From contig JADJPV010000001.1 in the NCBI GenBank assembly GCA_016713085.1, forward strand, positions 1,633,001 to 1,697,000: a DNA stretch of 64,000 nt, written 5' to 3'. A program made the translations under genes and the position numbers. The notes beneath the pieces are model-generated. The model was not told the DNA's origin. It searched no databases and saw only the letters and a program-made list of their open reading frames with translations. This document shows, piece after piece, positions 18,437-27,869 of this stretch; within the stretch, counting starts at the first letter, position 1, and each line of letters begins with the position of its first letter. The stretch is from Chitinophagaceae bacterium. GTDB lineage: Bacteria; Bacteroidota; Bacteroidia; Chitinophagales; Chitinophagaceae.

Positions 18437-18474
18437 CCTCTGTGTTACTCCATTTCTCTAAAACTCTGTGTTTA
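18437..18474. repeat. Right boundary of the AACACAGAGG-bounded element
   Basis: CCTCTGTGTT begins on the first base after the GxxExxY stop and is the perfect inverse of 17972-17981. CTCTGTGTTTA repeats at 18464-18474, just before the start of the next gene. Confidence 0.72.
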
Positions 18475-18477
18475 AAA

Positions 18478-18840
18478 ATGAAGTTTATTTTAAAAGTCCT
18501 TATAACAGCCGTCAATGCTTTTGTACTGGCGTATTTATTACCCGGCATCAGCATCAATCATTTCTTTACAGCCATTGCGGTTGCATTTGTGCTGGCACTG
18601 CTTGACGCAATTGTAAAACCTATTCTCGTTCTGTTTACATTACCAGCCACTATTTTCACATTGGGGCTGTTCCTGTTTGTGATCAATGCCTGTATTATTT
18701 TACTGGATGCTTATTTTGTAAAAGGCTTTGTGGTAGATGGCTTCTGGTATGCACTGCTCTTCAGCATTTGTCTGTCCATCATCAATTCATTCGTACACAA
18801 AATGGTATTGAAAGAAGAGGATAAGAATAAAGCAAACTGA
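18478..18840 (+). CDS. Phage holin family 4-like membrane protein (PF04020 type)
   Basis: A 120-residue protein with four hydrophobic helices. The pattern NAFVLAYLLPGISI, ALLDAIVKPILVLFTLPATIFTLGLF and INSFVHKMV is that of the widespread PF04020 family, named after a phage holin but mostly chromosomal and of unknown function. The open frame extends 12 codons upstream into the repeat; the ATG at 18478 gives the usual N-terminus MKFILKVL. Confidence 0.85.
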   Translation: MKFILKVLITAVNAFVLAYLLPGISINHFFTAIAVAFVLALLDAIVKPILVLFTLPATIFTLGLFLFVINACIILLDAYFVKGFVVDGFWYALLFSICLSIINSFVHKMVLKEEDKNKAN

Positions 18841-18842
18841 TC

Positions 18843-19220
18843 TTATTGCAGCAAAACCTTCTTTACAAACCGCTGGGTACGGTTTTCAATTACACACTGG
18901 TAAATTCCTTTGGGCAGGCCATTAAGTGAAACGGAAATGGATTCAATTCCTTCATCAATCATTACTGCTTTCATTACTGCACCATTGGTATTAATGATCT
19001 TTAATGCAGAGCGGAAAGCTGTTTTTGGAAAAGACAGTTGCAGCTCAGTTCCTCTTTGTTTGATCTTTAATTCTTCAGAAGTATAAGATTTAACAGATGC
19101 TGAAGGTTCACTCTTTACTGTTTGTGCAAATACAGTTGCAGGCATTTGCCAGCAAAGGATTGCAAGGAATAAAAGAAATTCCTTTTTTAATTGACTTGAA
19201 AGCAGAACTTTGTTTCTCAC
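18843..19220 (-). CDS. Secreted protein with a T9SS-sorting-domain-like C-terminus
   Basis: A short exported protein with signal KKEFLLFLAILCWQMPATVFAQ. The C-terminal 70 residues (LQLSFPKTAFRSALKIINTNGAV, ISVSLNGLPKGIYQCVIEN, RFVKKVLLQ) resemble a type A sorting domain of the type IX secretion system, with almost no passenger. A GTG start at 19220 is preferred, because the longer ATG version (19268) would overlap the divergent dehydrogenase gene by 29 bases. Function is unknown. Confidence 0.6.
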   Translation of the reverse strand: MRNKVLLSSQLKKEFLLFLAILCWQMPATVFAQTVKSEPSASVKSYTSEELKIKQRGTELQLSFPKTAFRSALKIINTNGAVMKAVMIDEGIESISVSLNGLPKGIYQCVIENRTQRFVKKVLLQ

Positions 19221-19239
19221 CGAATGTAGTTTATAAAAA

Positions 19240-21258
19240 ATGCTGTTTGATCGCAAAAACCTTACCAATTCTGAACTGACCGGTATTTATCAATCATTGC
19301 TCTATCCCAGATTAATCGAAGAAAAGATGCTTTTATTGCTTCGCCAGGGAAAAATTAGCAAATGGTTTAGTGGAATTGGACAGGAAGCAATTGCCGTGGG
19401 AGCCACGCTGGCACTGCAACAGGACGAATGGATCATGCCTCTTCACCGCAACCTTGGTGTGTTCACCACCCGTAATATGCCGCTGCATAAATTATTTATG
19501 CAATGGCAGGGAAATAAGGAAGGATACAGTAAAGGAAGGGAGCGCAGTTTTCATTTCGGCAGCCGTGAACATCATGTTTGCGGAATGATTTCACATCTTG
19601 GTCCGCAGATGGCTATTGCCGATGGTGTAGCATTAGCATACAAACTCAGGGAAGAAAAGAAGGTGTCACTTGCTTTTACAGGTGAGGGCGGAACAAGCGA
19701 AGGTGATTTTCATGAAGCATTGAATGTGGCAGCAGTATGGGATTTGCCCGTAATCTTTATCATTGAAAATAACGGGTATGGATTAAGTACTCCCACCAAT
19801 GAACAATATAAATGCGAAAGCCTGATTGAACGAGCAAGAGGATATGGAATAGAGGGAATCAAGATTGATGGCAACAATATTCTTTCTGTACTGGACACCA
19901 TTAAAGGTGTTCGTGATTTTTGTATTGAATACCAGAAGCCTTATTTAATTGAATGTACAACCTTCCGCATGCGTGGACATGAAGAGGCAAGCGGTACGAA
20001 ATATGTTCCCAAACATTTATTTGAGATTTGGGAGAAAAAAGATCCCATTAAAAATTTTGAAACTTACCTGTTGAGTGAAGCGGTATTAACAGAAACGGGA
20101 ATTGAAGCAATCAGAACTGAATTAAAACAGAAGATTGAAGCTGAATTGCAATTGGCCAATACTGCAAAACCAATGGTTGTTGATACGGAGGAAGAACTGG
20201 AAGATGTGTTTGCTGAGCCTTCAGTAGTGAATCGTCAGTCGACAGTCAGAGTGATTGATAATTCGGCAATCTCTCACGCTTCACGCCTCACGCTTCACGA
20301 TAAACGTTTTGTCGATGCAATCAAAGAAGGCCTTCATCAATCCATGCAAAAACATCCCAACCTTATTTTAATGGGTCAGGATATTGCAGAGTATGGTGGT
20401 GCATTCAAGATCACCGAAGGATTTGTTGAAGAGTTTGGAAAAGACAGAGTAAGAAATACACCTATTTGTGAAAGTGCAATAGTTGGCGCAGCATTAGGGT
20501 TGAGTTTAGAAGGATACAAAGGTTTGATGGAAATGCAGTTTGCCGATTTTGCAACGGTTGGCTTTAACCAGATCGTTAATAACCTGGCAAAGATTCATTA
20601 CCGTTGGGGGCAGCATGCTGATGTTGTGATCCGTATGCCAACAGGTGGCGGTGTTGGTGCCGGGCCGTTTCATTCACAAAGCAATGAAGCATGGTTTACA
20701 AAAGTTCCGGGATTGAAAGTTGTTTATCCATCTTCACCAATGGATGCAAAAGGCTTGCTGATTGCTGCCATCAATGATCCTAACCCGGTTTTATATTTTG
20801 AACATAAAGCATTGTACCGTTCTGTAAGTGGAGATGTACCAGAAGAATATTATGAAATTGAAATCGGCAAAGCCCGTCATGTAAGAAGCGGTGATGAGGT
20901 CTCGATTATTACTTATGGCGCAGGAGTACATTGGGCTGAAGATTATGCATCTGAATATCCGGAAATCTCCATTGATATTTTAGATTTAAGAACACTTGCT
21001 CCATTGGATTATCATGCTATCCGTGAAGCAGTAAAAAGAACGGGAAGAGTATTGCTGCTGCATGAAGACACATTGATTGGCGGCATTGGCGGAGAAATAG
21101 CTGCCTGGATCGGCGAACATTGCTTCTCCCTGCTTGATGCACCGGTGATGCGTTGCGGAAGTTTGGAAACCCCTATTCCTTTCAATATAGAACTGGAACA
21201 GAATTTTATGGGGAAAGCAAGACTGGGTGAGTATGTGGAGAAGCTGATGAAATATTAA
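19240..21258 (+). CDS. Fused thiamine-diphosphate dehydrogenase E1 (alpha and beta), 2-oxoacid dehydrogenase type
   Basis: A 672-residue fusion of the two E1 subunits of a branched-chain 2-oxoacid or acetoin/pyruvate-type dehydrogenase. The alpha half (1-300) has the TPP motif FTGEGGTSEGDFHEALNVAA with ENNGYG. The beta half (about 350-672) has LMGQDIAEYGGAFKITEGF, TPICESAIVGAALGL and the C-terminal transketolase domain VLLLHEDTLIGGIGGEIAA. The linker (about 315-350) is encoded by low-complexity TCACGCTTCACG repeats. It would decarboxylate the 2-oxoacid and acylate a lipoyl E2; no E2 or E3 gene lies nearby, so the partners are elsewhere. The exact substrate cannot be told from sequence. Confidence 0.9.
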   Translation: MLFDRKNLTNSELTGIYQSLLYPRLIEEKMLLLLRQGKISKWFSGIGQEAIAVGATLALQQDEWIMPLHRNLGVFTTRNMPLHKLFMQWQGNKEGYSKGRERSFHFGSREHHVCGMISHLGPQMAIADGVALAYKLREEKKVSLAFTGEGGTSEGDFHEALNVAAVWDLPVIFIIENNGYGLSTPTNEQYKCESLIERARGYGIEGIKIDGNNILSVLDTIKGVRDFCIEYQKPYLIECTTFRMRGHEEASGTKYVPKHLFEIWEKKDPIKNFETYLLSEAVLTETGIEAIRTELKQKIEAELQLANTAKPMVVDTEEELEDVFAEPSVVNRQSTVRVIDNSAISHASRLTLHDKRFVDAIKEGLHQSMQKHPNLILMGQDIAEYGGAFKITEGFVEEFGKDRVRNTPICESAIVGAALGLSLEGYKGLMEMQFADFATVGFNQIVNNLAKIHYRWGQHADVVIRMPTGGGVGAGPFHSQSNEAWFTKVPGLKVVYPSSPMDAKGLLIAAINDPNPVLYFEHKALYRSVSGDVPEEYYEIEIGKARHVRSGDEVSIITYGAGVHWAEDYASEYPEISIDILDLRTLAPLDYHAIREAVKRTGRVLLLHEDTLIGGIGGEIAAWIGEHCFSLLDAPVMRCGSLETPIPFNIELEQNFMGKARLGEYVEKLMKY

Positions 21259-21340
21259 TGTGATGAAATAGAATACCATCCGCAGGGTAGCAAATCTTTT
21301 TCTATCTGAACTACTTTGCAGTGAATTATATTCAGTGCGT

Positions 21341-21808
21341 ATGAAAAAATTATTTATTCTATTCCTGTTTGCAGCTGTTTGTTTTATTCAGTCCAATGCG
21401 CAAACCTTAAAACCATTTGAAGGTAGCAATGGTTTGTATGGTTATAAAGATGATAATGGAAAAGTTGTTATTGCTCCTAAGTATGTAACTGCTACTTATT
21501 TTTTTGAAGGAGTAGACAAAGCATGGGTGTACCTTGATTCAAAATTTGCACTGATCAGTAAAAAAGAAGAAATGATCATTCCTTTTAAGTACAGCTATGT
21601 TAATTTTTTTCAGGAAGGAATGGCGGTAGTTGCTGTTGATACAAAATTTATGGAAGCAGGTGGTAAGTACGGCTATGTTGATAAAAACGGAAAAGAAGTA
21701 ATTCCGCTGATATATGAATATGCAGAAGAATTTACCAATGGGAAAGCCAAAGTAAAAAAAGATGGCAAAGAATTCTTTATTGATAAAACAGGAAAGCGGT
21801 TGAATTAG
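21341..21808 (+). CDS. Secreted WG-repeat protein
   Basis: A 155-residue exported protein with signal MKKLFILFLFAAVCFIQSNAQ. Three WG (KWG/KYGY) beta units follow: LYGYKDDNGKVVIAPKY, KFALISKKEEMIIPFKY and KYGYVDKNGKEVIPLIYEY. The start at ATG 21341 is chosen over an in-frame GTG two codons upstream. WG repeats are protein-interaction or cell-surface modules, and no specific role can be given. Confidence 0.85.
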   Translation: MKKLFILFLFAAVCFIQSNAQTLKPFEGSNGLYGYKDDNGKVVIAPKYVTATYFFEGVDKAWVYLDSKFALISKKEEMIIPFKYSYVNFFQEGMAVVAVDTKFMEAGGKYGYVDKNGKEVIPLIYEYAEEFTNGKAKVKKDGKEFFIDKTGKRLN

Positions 21809-21818
21809 ACAGATATTG

Positions 21819-24005
21819 TCATTCTCCCGGATGATAACTTCTTTCTGCATGCTTCATCACATCCTCTTTATAAAACAGCACATCTTTAAACTGTCCTTTG
21901 GTATACATTTCTAATTGATCTTTGAAGTGGGGTGAATTTGGGTTGCCACTGTTACCACCTGCTAGCAATGATTTGGCTTTGATCTTTTTTCCAAACTCAA
22001 CAGCACAGATAAAGCTGTTACCACTTACACCATAACGTTTAGCTGTTCCGGGAAAAATGCGGCTGTTATAAGAAGGAAGCATTCCCCATAAAGCCGATAC
22101 AAAAGGAACAGGATAGCTGAGCTGGTTGTCATCATACTTCTGATTGAGATCATTGCTGACCCGTTGATAACGATTGATACTTCCCCATTCAATTTGCCAG
22201 CTGCCATAATTCTTTTGCAGGGTATTGATAACAGTCAGTAATGGTGTAAGTAATTGTTCGGCTGTTGCTGTTGCAGCAAAACGTTTGGTTGTAGAAACCT
22301 GGTCGTCTTCTCCTTCTTCAATATAAATTTTCCGGATAGATGCATTGAGCAGCTGTGCCCATTCAACAGCTAAGGTTGTTGCAACAGAATTTGAAGCAGC
22401 ATTATTATCCCAGCTTTTTAAAACCTCAATGGGCTCTTTCAGTTGGAGGTATAATGAATCTGCAGGCTGTACATTTTTTTCAAATGCGTTGATCAAAGAT
22501 GGAATCAATACTTCAAAAGCTGTTAAGTACCGGTCGTAACCGGCAGCAATTGTTTTATCAATGGTGAATTTTTTTTCCCTGCTTAAAACTCTTGCTGCAT
22601 TAATACCACGAAAATTTTCACCATCAGGCGCCATGTACGACGGATAATTTGATTTCACGGGGCTGCTGCTTCCGCTAACAGTGTAGGGGGTGGAGTTACA
22701 ATTCTGGATCCATCCTGTTGCAGGATTATATATATGCACGAGTTCATTCACAGAATGCAATCCCTTCCATTCAGTAGCTGCTGTTGTTCCATCAACAGCT
22801 TTGCCCCAGTTGAATTTCGGATCTCTCTTTGGAACAAAGTTGCCATGCCAGTAAGCGATGTTTCCTTTGTTATCTGCAAACACGGTATTATTAGATGTGT
22901 TGGCTTTTAAATCCATTACCTTTTTATAATCTTCCAGTCCTTTTGCTTTGGTACGTTGCCAGCTTTGTATTAGGCCATTCATAGTTCGGTTGCTTGACCG
23001 AACGCTGATATACTGATCATTCCGTTTTGCCATTACGGGACCATGGTGTGTAAAATAAGTAGTGAATGTTTTTGATTGCAGTTCGTTTTCATTGATAAAA
23101 CGAATCGTAATCTTCTTTTCTTTTACTTTTCTTTTTTCATTGTTGTATTCATACACCAGGCCTGTTGATCCCTGACTGATCTTTTCTGTATACATATCTG
23201 CTACATCTACATTGCTGCTGGTATGCATCCAGCCACAGTATTCATTAAAACCCTGGTAAATAAAAAACTGTCCCCAGGTAACTGCACCGTAAACATTTAA
23301 ACCTTCCTTACTTGCCATCTGTACCTCAGGGCGGAAATAAAATGTTACATGCGGGTTAATATAAAGAATAGCATGTCCGTTTTCTGTTCTGGACGGAGCA
23401 ATCGCAAATCCGTTTGATCCTGTTGAGATTTCTTCAAATAGTTTTGGTGTAACAGAAGTTGTTGCATTTGTTTCGCCATAGAGATTTTTTACATCCATTT
23501 CTGAAATATCACCTGTACTGATGGCGCCAATACTTCCATCGGTCCATAACAACGGATACCAGGGTTTGAAACGGGTAAGCAGTAATGGTTTTACTTCGGG
23601 ATGTTTATGGAGGTAATAATTAATGCCATCTGCATAAGCATTTAATAGTTTCTTTAACCATACCGGGGCTTTATTATAGTCTGCAACTGCTTCTGCACTG
23701 TCAATGATCAAACGTACATAGAGGTCGCTGAAGATTTCAGCTTTACCAAACACTTCAGCTTTGCGGCCAAGCTTTTCAATATAATTTATTTCCACCCGTT
23801 TGAAATCATCTTCACATTGTACATACAGTAAACCAAACACAGCATCTGCATCGGTTTTTCCATACACATGCGGAATGCCCCAGTTATCACGGACGATGCT
23901 GACATTTTTTGCCTGTTGCTGCCATCTGGAAATTTCGGTTTTGCTGAATGGCTGTGCAAAAAGCTGAAATGGTAATACAATAAAAGGAAGAATGAATTTT
24001 CTCAT
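21819..24005 (-). CDS. Penicillin acylase family Ntn hydrolase
   Basis: A 728-residue exported precursor with signal MRKFILPFIVLPFQLFAQ. The alpha chain includes VSIVRDNWGIPHVYGKTDADAVFGLLYVQCEDD. Autocatalytic cleavage is expected before Ser197 in ISTGSNGFAIAPSRT, making Ser197 the N-terminal nucleophile of the beta chain. HVTFYFRPEVQM and HGPVMAKRN are further family blocks. The family hydrolyses amides such as penicillins or acyl-homoserine lactones, and the substrate here is not determinable. It is convergent with the WG-repeat gene with 10 bases between stops. Confidence 0.9.
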   Translation of the reverse strand: MRKFILPFIVLPFQLFAQPFSKTEISRWQQQAKNVSIVRDNWGIPHVYGKTDADAVFGLLYVQCEDDFKRVEINYIEKLGRKAEVFGKAEIFSDLYVRLIIDSAEAVADYNKAPVWLKKLLNAYADGINYYLHKHPEVKPLLLTRFKPWYPLLWTDGSIGAISTGDISEMDVKNLYGETNATTSVTPKLFEEISTGSNGFAIAPSRTENGHAILYINPHVTFYFRPEVQMASKEGLNVYGAVTWGQFFIYQGFNEYCGWMHTSSNVDVADMYTEKISQGSTGLVYEYNNEKRKVKEKKITIRFINENELQSKTFTTYFTHHGPVMAKRNDQYISVRSSNRTMNGLIQSWQRTKAKGLEDYKKVMDLKANTSNNTVFADNKGNIAYWHGNFVPKRDPKFNWGKAVDGTTAATEWKGLHSVNELVHIYNPATGWIQNCNSTPYTVSGSSSPVKSNYPSYMAPDGENFRGINAARVLSREKKFTIDKTIAAGYDRYLTAFEVLIPSLINAFEKNVQPADSLYLQLKEPIEVLKSWDNNAASNSVATTLAVEWAQLLNASIRKIYIEEGEDDQVSTTKRFAATATAEQLLTPLLTVINTLQKNYGSWQIEWGSINRYQRVSNDLNQKYDDNQLSYPVPFVSALWGMLPSYNSRIFPGTAKRYGVSGNSFICAVEFGKKIKAKSLLAGGNSGNPNSPHFKDQLEMYTKGQFKDVLFYKEDVMKHAERSYHPGE

Positions 24006-24084
24006 GCGTCAACGAATAAAGAAGTGATCTTTAAATGTACAGTAAAGCTTCTTTATTCAGAAAAAACGTGGAAGAACGGTATAA

Positions 24085-24864
24085 TCAGTCTGTTTCAGGC
24101 ATTTGAAAAGCTGTAGCCTGTGGGTGAGTCTTGTGTTTTTTTCTCAAATCCGGTTTCCAGTAAAAAAACCAACGGAGTGTATTTGCTCTTGTGTATTGAT
24201 AGCCGCTTAACTTTTGCTGGTACACAAGCATGTATCCAAGATCAAATGAAAGTGAAGGAATGATTTGTTGTTTAATGCCTGTAAAAAAACGGTTCTGATC
24301 AAATGGATTGTAGATAATGTCTTTGCCCATTTGCAGCTGCAGCTCATCTGCAAAAACAAGTGAAGGAATGTATTTGTTTTTGCTTACAGGTACATTCATA
24401 GAAAACATATATCTGAACCTTGTGGTATAACGGTATGCGTCAGTCAGCTGATTATTTACAATTTTCTGAGACCATCTTTCTTCAATACGCAACCTGTTTA
24501 GCGTTGATATTTTTCCAATACTACCGCTTACCTGGAATTGCTGGTACACACGGTTTTCATTGGTGAACAATTCTGTTAACTGCGTTTTATTTGCCAGCCA
24601 CATATGGCCTGCACCGGCAGCAACTGAAAAACTTTTATTTACATTGTATAAAGCTCCCAGCCTTACAAAATAAAAACTGTTGCTCGCCATAAAGTTTGTT
24701 CTGCGGATATGAACATCAGCAATTACACTCCATTTATTACTTACCTGTGCAGTTGTATTTACACTCCACCAAAAATGACTTTGCTGCTGAACCGATTTTG
24801 TCTGCTGTGCATTTGCTGACTGAACAAACAGGAGAACAAATAAAATAAATACGGCTGATTTCAA
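24085..24864 (-). CDS. DUF2490 outer-membrane protein
   Basis: A 259-residue protein with signal MKSAVFILFVLLFVQSANAQ and then alternating amphipathic strands (FWWSVNTTAQVSNKWSVIADVHIRR, FYFVRLGALYNVNKSFSVAAG, FRYMFSMNVP), as expected for a small beta-barrel. This matches DUF2490, a Bacteroidota-rich outer membrane family of unknown function. Confidence 0.85.
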   Translation of the reverse strand: MKSAVFILFVLLFVQSANAQQTKSVQQQSHFWWSVNTTAQVSNKWSVIADVHIRRTNFMASNSFYFVRLGALYNVNKSFSVAAGAGHMWLANKTQLTELFTNENRVYQQFQVSGSIGKISTLNRLRIEERWSQKIVNNQLTDAYRYTTRFRYMFSMNVPVSKNKYIPSLVFADELQLQMGKDIIYNPFDQNRFFTGIKQQIIPSLSFDLGYMLVYQQKLSGYQYTRANTLRWFFYWKPDLRKKHKTHPQATAFQMPETD

Positions 24865-24888
24865 TGCTGTTTAATTTGAATGAAGCTG

Positions 24889-24896
24889 CAAAGCTA
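24889..24896 (-). promoter_or_regulatory. Candidate -7 element for the DUF2490 gene
   Basis: TAGCTTTG on the minus strand is a perfect TAnnTTTG, 25 bases upstream of the ATG, implying a leader of about 20 bases. No convincing -33 element is visible. Confidence 0.45.
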
Positions 24897-25040
24897 ACCT
24901 GTTCAGGTAAAAGGCATGGTGAGTTTGGTCACAGCTTTTGCTGATTATTATTTGAAAATGACGAAAGGAAGTAATCCCTTTTTGTCTGTAGAAAGGCTTC
25001 AGTCAGGCATTGGTTGCAAATAAGTGAATCATCTTTTTTT

Positions 25041-26366
25041 TTACTCCAGTTTTTTCATTTCAATTTTTTCCCCGTTTCCGATAAACCAGGATTTGGTCAC
25101 TTTGCCTGTTTGATCTACTTCAAATTCAATAAAACGACCGGAATCATCTGCATAAAAAAACCTTGTTTTAGATTCAGGTTTCAGCTCAATATCATGAGCA
25201 CCTTCCCGGTGACGGTATAGTTTGTTGTCTTTTTTTATTAATTCAATGGGCCCGGTTGCGATATACTTTCCAATATACTTGTCTAAAATTGCAGCATCAA
25301 TTTTTACTTCTTTTGGTGTGTAGGGTATTTGAACAGGAAGATCAAACATGATTGAAGAGAGTGCTGTACCAAGAGCTGTAGAATTTGATCCGTTATTCGA
25401 AATAACTGCAACACAAAGATCATCAGCCGGGTAATAGGCGAGGTAAGAGGCGAAACCGGGAATGCCCCCGTTATGCGATACACGTTTATGTGTTTTCAAA
25501 CTGTCAATACCAATACCGTAACCATAGTTATCCATAAAGGGCGTCATCATTTTTTGTGTACTTGCAGCTGAAAGCACCTGGTTATTATGAAGCGCTTTTG
25601 ACCAGAGGTATAAATCTTCAACTGTTGATACCATGGCTCCTGCGCTGTAAGGTCCTTCCATTGAAATAAACATGGCCTGCTGCCAAACACCCTGTCTGTT
25701 TTTGTCGTAACCTTTTGCCCGAAAGACTAAAACAGAATCAAGACGATCCATACCTGTATTTTTTAAACCTGCTTTCTGAATAATGTTTTCTTCAAGATAT
25801 GCAGTGAATTTTTTTCCTGAAACTTTTTCAACAATCACACCCAACAGAAAATAACCGGAGTTACTGTAGTTCCATTTTGTACCCGGTGCAAAATCAAGCG
25901 GTTTGTTTTTAAAAAGCGCAATCATTGAATCAGTTGAAAGGGGCAGGATGGCTTTGGGCCAGAAGTCAGGAAGATCAGTATAGTTTTTTATTCCTGATGT
26001 ATGGTTAAGCAGCATATGTATGGTTATGCTGTCGCCTTTTGGATAATCAGGAATGTATTTGCTTAATTGATCATCAACACTCAATTTTCCCTGTTCTGCC
26101 AATAACAGAATACAGGCTGCTGTAAACTGTTTGGTAACAGAACCGATGCGGAACTTTGTATCTGCTGTATTGGGTATATTCCATTCCCGATCTGCCATTC
26201 CGAATGATTTTTTGTAGATGGCCTTTCCCTTTTGCATCACAAGGATAGTTCCATTGAATTCTTTTACTTTATATTCTGCCTGGGTATAATTATCTATCTC
26301 TTTTGAATAATTTTTTTGTGCAGTAATTGCAAGAGGCAGCAGGAGCAGGACGATTAGTTTTTTCAT
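25041..26366 (-). CDS. Class C beta-lactamase-like serine hydrolase
   Basis: A 441-residue exported serine hydrolase with signal MKKLIVLLLLPLAITAQ. The SxxK motif is Ser76-Val-Thr-Lys79 (IGSVTKQFTA), the YxN motif is in WNYSNSGYFLLG near residue 168, and the HNGG motif is VSHNGGIPGF. A C-terminal domain of about 100 residues (IDAAILDKYIGKYIATGP onward) is a lipocalin-like DUF3471-type extension. Such proteins are DD-peptidase/esterase homologues, and resistance cannot be inferred. Confidence 0.9.
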   Translation of the reverse strand: MKKLIVLLLLPLAITAQKNYSKEIDNYTQAEYKVKEFNGTILVMQKGKAIYKKSFGMADREWNIPNTADTKFRIGSVTKQFTAACILLLAEQGKLSVDDQLSKYIPDYPKGDSITIHMLLNHTSGIKNYTDLPDFWPKAILPLSTDSMIALFKNKPLDFAPGTKWNYSNSGYFLLGVIVEKVSGKKFTAYLEENIIQKAGLKNTGMDRLDSVLVFRAKGYDKNRQGVWQQAMFISMEGPYSAGAMVSTVEDLYLWSKALHNNQVLSAASTQKMMTPFMDNYGYGIGIDSLKTHKRVSHNGGIPGFASYLAYYPADDLCVAVISNNGSNSTALGTALSSIMFDLPVQIPYTPKEVKIDAAILDKYIGKYIATGPIELIKKDNKLYRHREGAHDIELKPESKTRFFYADDSGRFIEFEVDQTGKVTKSWFIGNGEKIEMKKLE

Positions 26367-26416
26367 ATTATAAAGTGTGTTTTAATGTAAGAGAAAAAGT
26401 TGCCATTTTTATTTTG

Positions 26417-27751
26417 TCAGAGTGCCGCTTCAATCATTGTATGCTTTCGTAATGGTTGCCATTTCCAGTACGTTAAACTGCGCCATATCCATTCAAGCGG
26501 TCCGATACGAAAGTAATATAACCATATATAACTGAAAAGAATATTGACTAACCATACACAGCCAACTACATAATACAGTTGATAACGCTGCAGTTCGTTG
26601 AACAGGTTAAATCCATGACCATGAAATAAAATACCGCAGGTGATATTTTGTAACAGGTAATTACTGAAAGCCATTTGCCCAACCTTTCCCCATGCATTGA
26701 ACAGAAACCTGAACCAGCCAAGTTTGTAAAAAAACATGATTAATCCAAGATGACCGATGGTTAATCCAAAACGCCTGATTTCATAAGTAGCAAATGGAGT
26801 TTGTTCCAGCATTTTTATGATATCGAATTTTGTACTGACGGCCATGTGCAGTTTCCAGTAAGCAAGAGGGAAAGCAATTACATAACCCAATAGAGCGAGA
26901 ATAAGATAAAACTGTTTACTCCGTTCGCCGGTAAGAATTTTCAGCTTGAAAAAAGCAATACCAATGAGCATAAAGATGATACAATCGAGAAAACCATTGT
27001 GATAAAAATCTGTTGTCTGCAGTATGAAGTTGATATCTGCATAATACGAGAACAGTGTTGCGTAAGAACCTTTTGTTTTTCGAAGTTCATTTACTGTTTC
27101 TTTTTGTTTGTTCTCTAACTTTTGCTTTTCCTGGAAGCCAGTCCATTTCTCCATCACTTCTTTCTGATCATCGTTGAGTTTTATTTTCGTCGTGTCAAGT
27201 TTCTGAATAATGGCTGCTTCCTTTTTCAACCTCAATGGTTCTTTATCCATCCAGGTTGATTTAACTGTGAACAGAACCAGCAGTATTGCAGCAACAAGGA
27301 AAAGATACTTCGGTTTCATGCTGCGGAAGGGAAACAGGAACAAACCACAGAGGGCATAAGAATATAAAATATCACCGGGCCACAGAATCAGGAATGCATC
27401 AATCAACCCAAAGAGCAGCATCCAGATCATACGGCGGTAATAAATTTCAGCAGCACTGTCAATATGCGCTTTATTGGAAAGTCTTGTTGTAAGTAATACC
27501 ATACTGGCGCCAAACATGATGGAGAATAAACCACGCATGGATCCTTCAAAGAGTAAACTTACAATCCACCATGTATAATAATTCGGGCCGCTGTATTCAT
27601 TCCTGATGTTTAAAGCAACAGCTGCTTCAAATGGCAATCCAAAAAAAGGAATATTCATCAGCAAGATGCCCAGCAATGCAAAGCCACGGGCTGAATCCAA
27701 AACATGAATGCGTTCATTGGGATCAATGGAACGCAGGGAAACTGTGCTCAT
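26417..27751 (-). CDS. DUF418 domain-containing membrane protein
   Basis: A 444-residue polytopic membrane protein. The N-terminal IHVLDSARGFALLGILLMNI is the family start, and the C-terminal DUF418 part has GQMAFSNYLLQ, FHGHGFNLF and a final FRIGPLEWIWRSLTYWKWQPL. A charged stretch (about residues 165-225) interrupts the helices. The frame is open a further 42 codons upstream and would overlap the cyclase gene, but the MSTVSLRSIDPNERI start at 27751 fits the family. Function unknown. Confidence 0.87.
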   Translation of the reverse strand: MSTVSLRSIDPNERIHVLDSARGFALLGILLMNIPFFGLPFEAAVALNIRNEYSGPNYYTWWIVSLLFEGSMRGLFSIMFGASMVLLTTRLSNKAHIDSAAEIYYRRMIWMLLFGLIDAFLILWPGDILYSYALCGLFLFPFRSMKPKYLFLVAAILLVLFTVKSTWMDKEPLRLKKEAAIIQKLDTTKIKLNDDQKEVMEKWTGFQEKQKLENKQKETVNELRKTKGSYATLFSYYADINFILQTTDFYHNGFLDCIIFMLIGIAFFKLKILTGERSKQFYLILALLGYVIAFPLAYWKLHMAVSTKFDIIKMLEQTPFATYEIRRFGLTIGHLGLIMFFYKLGWFRFLFNAWGKVGQMAFSNYLLQNITCGILFHGHGFNLFNELQRYQLYYVVGCVWLVNILFSYIWLYYFRIGPLEWIWRSLTYWKWQPLRKHTMIEAAL

Positions 27752-27869
27752 AGCAGTGAAGAATTGGTTGGTTATTGAAAAAGCCGTTCTACAAGTAACG
27801 ACTTGCAAAAGGTAGAAAGAAGAATCGAGCTTTGCAATACCGGAACATATTTCTTCTTCAGCAAATTTA

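Noticed and set aside
18478..18840. Phage remnant based on the holin-family match
   Set aside because: The PF04020 family is mostly chromosomal and no other phage gene lies nearby.
25041..26366. Antibiotic resistance beta-lactamase
   Set aside because: The motifs fit the broad serine hydrolase family with an extra C-terminal domain; nothing indicates drug hydrolysis.
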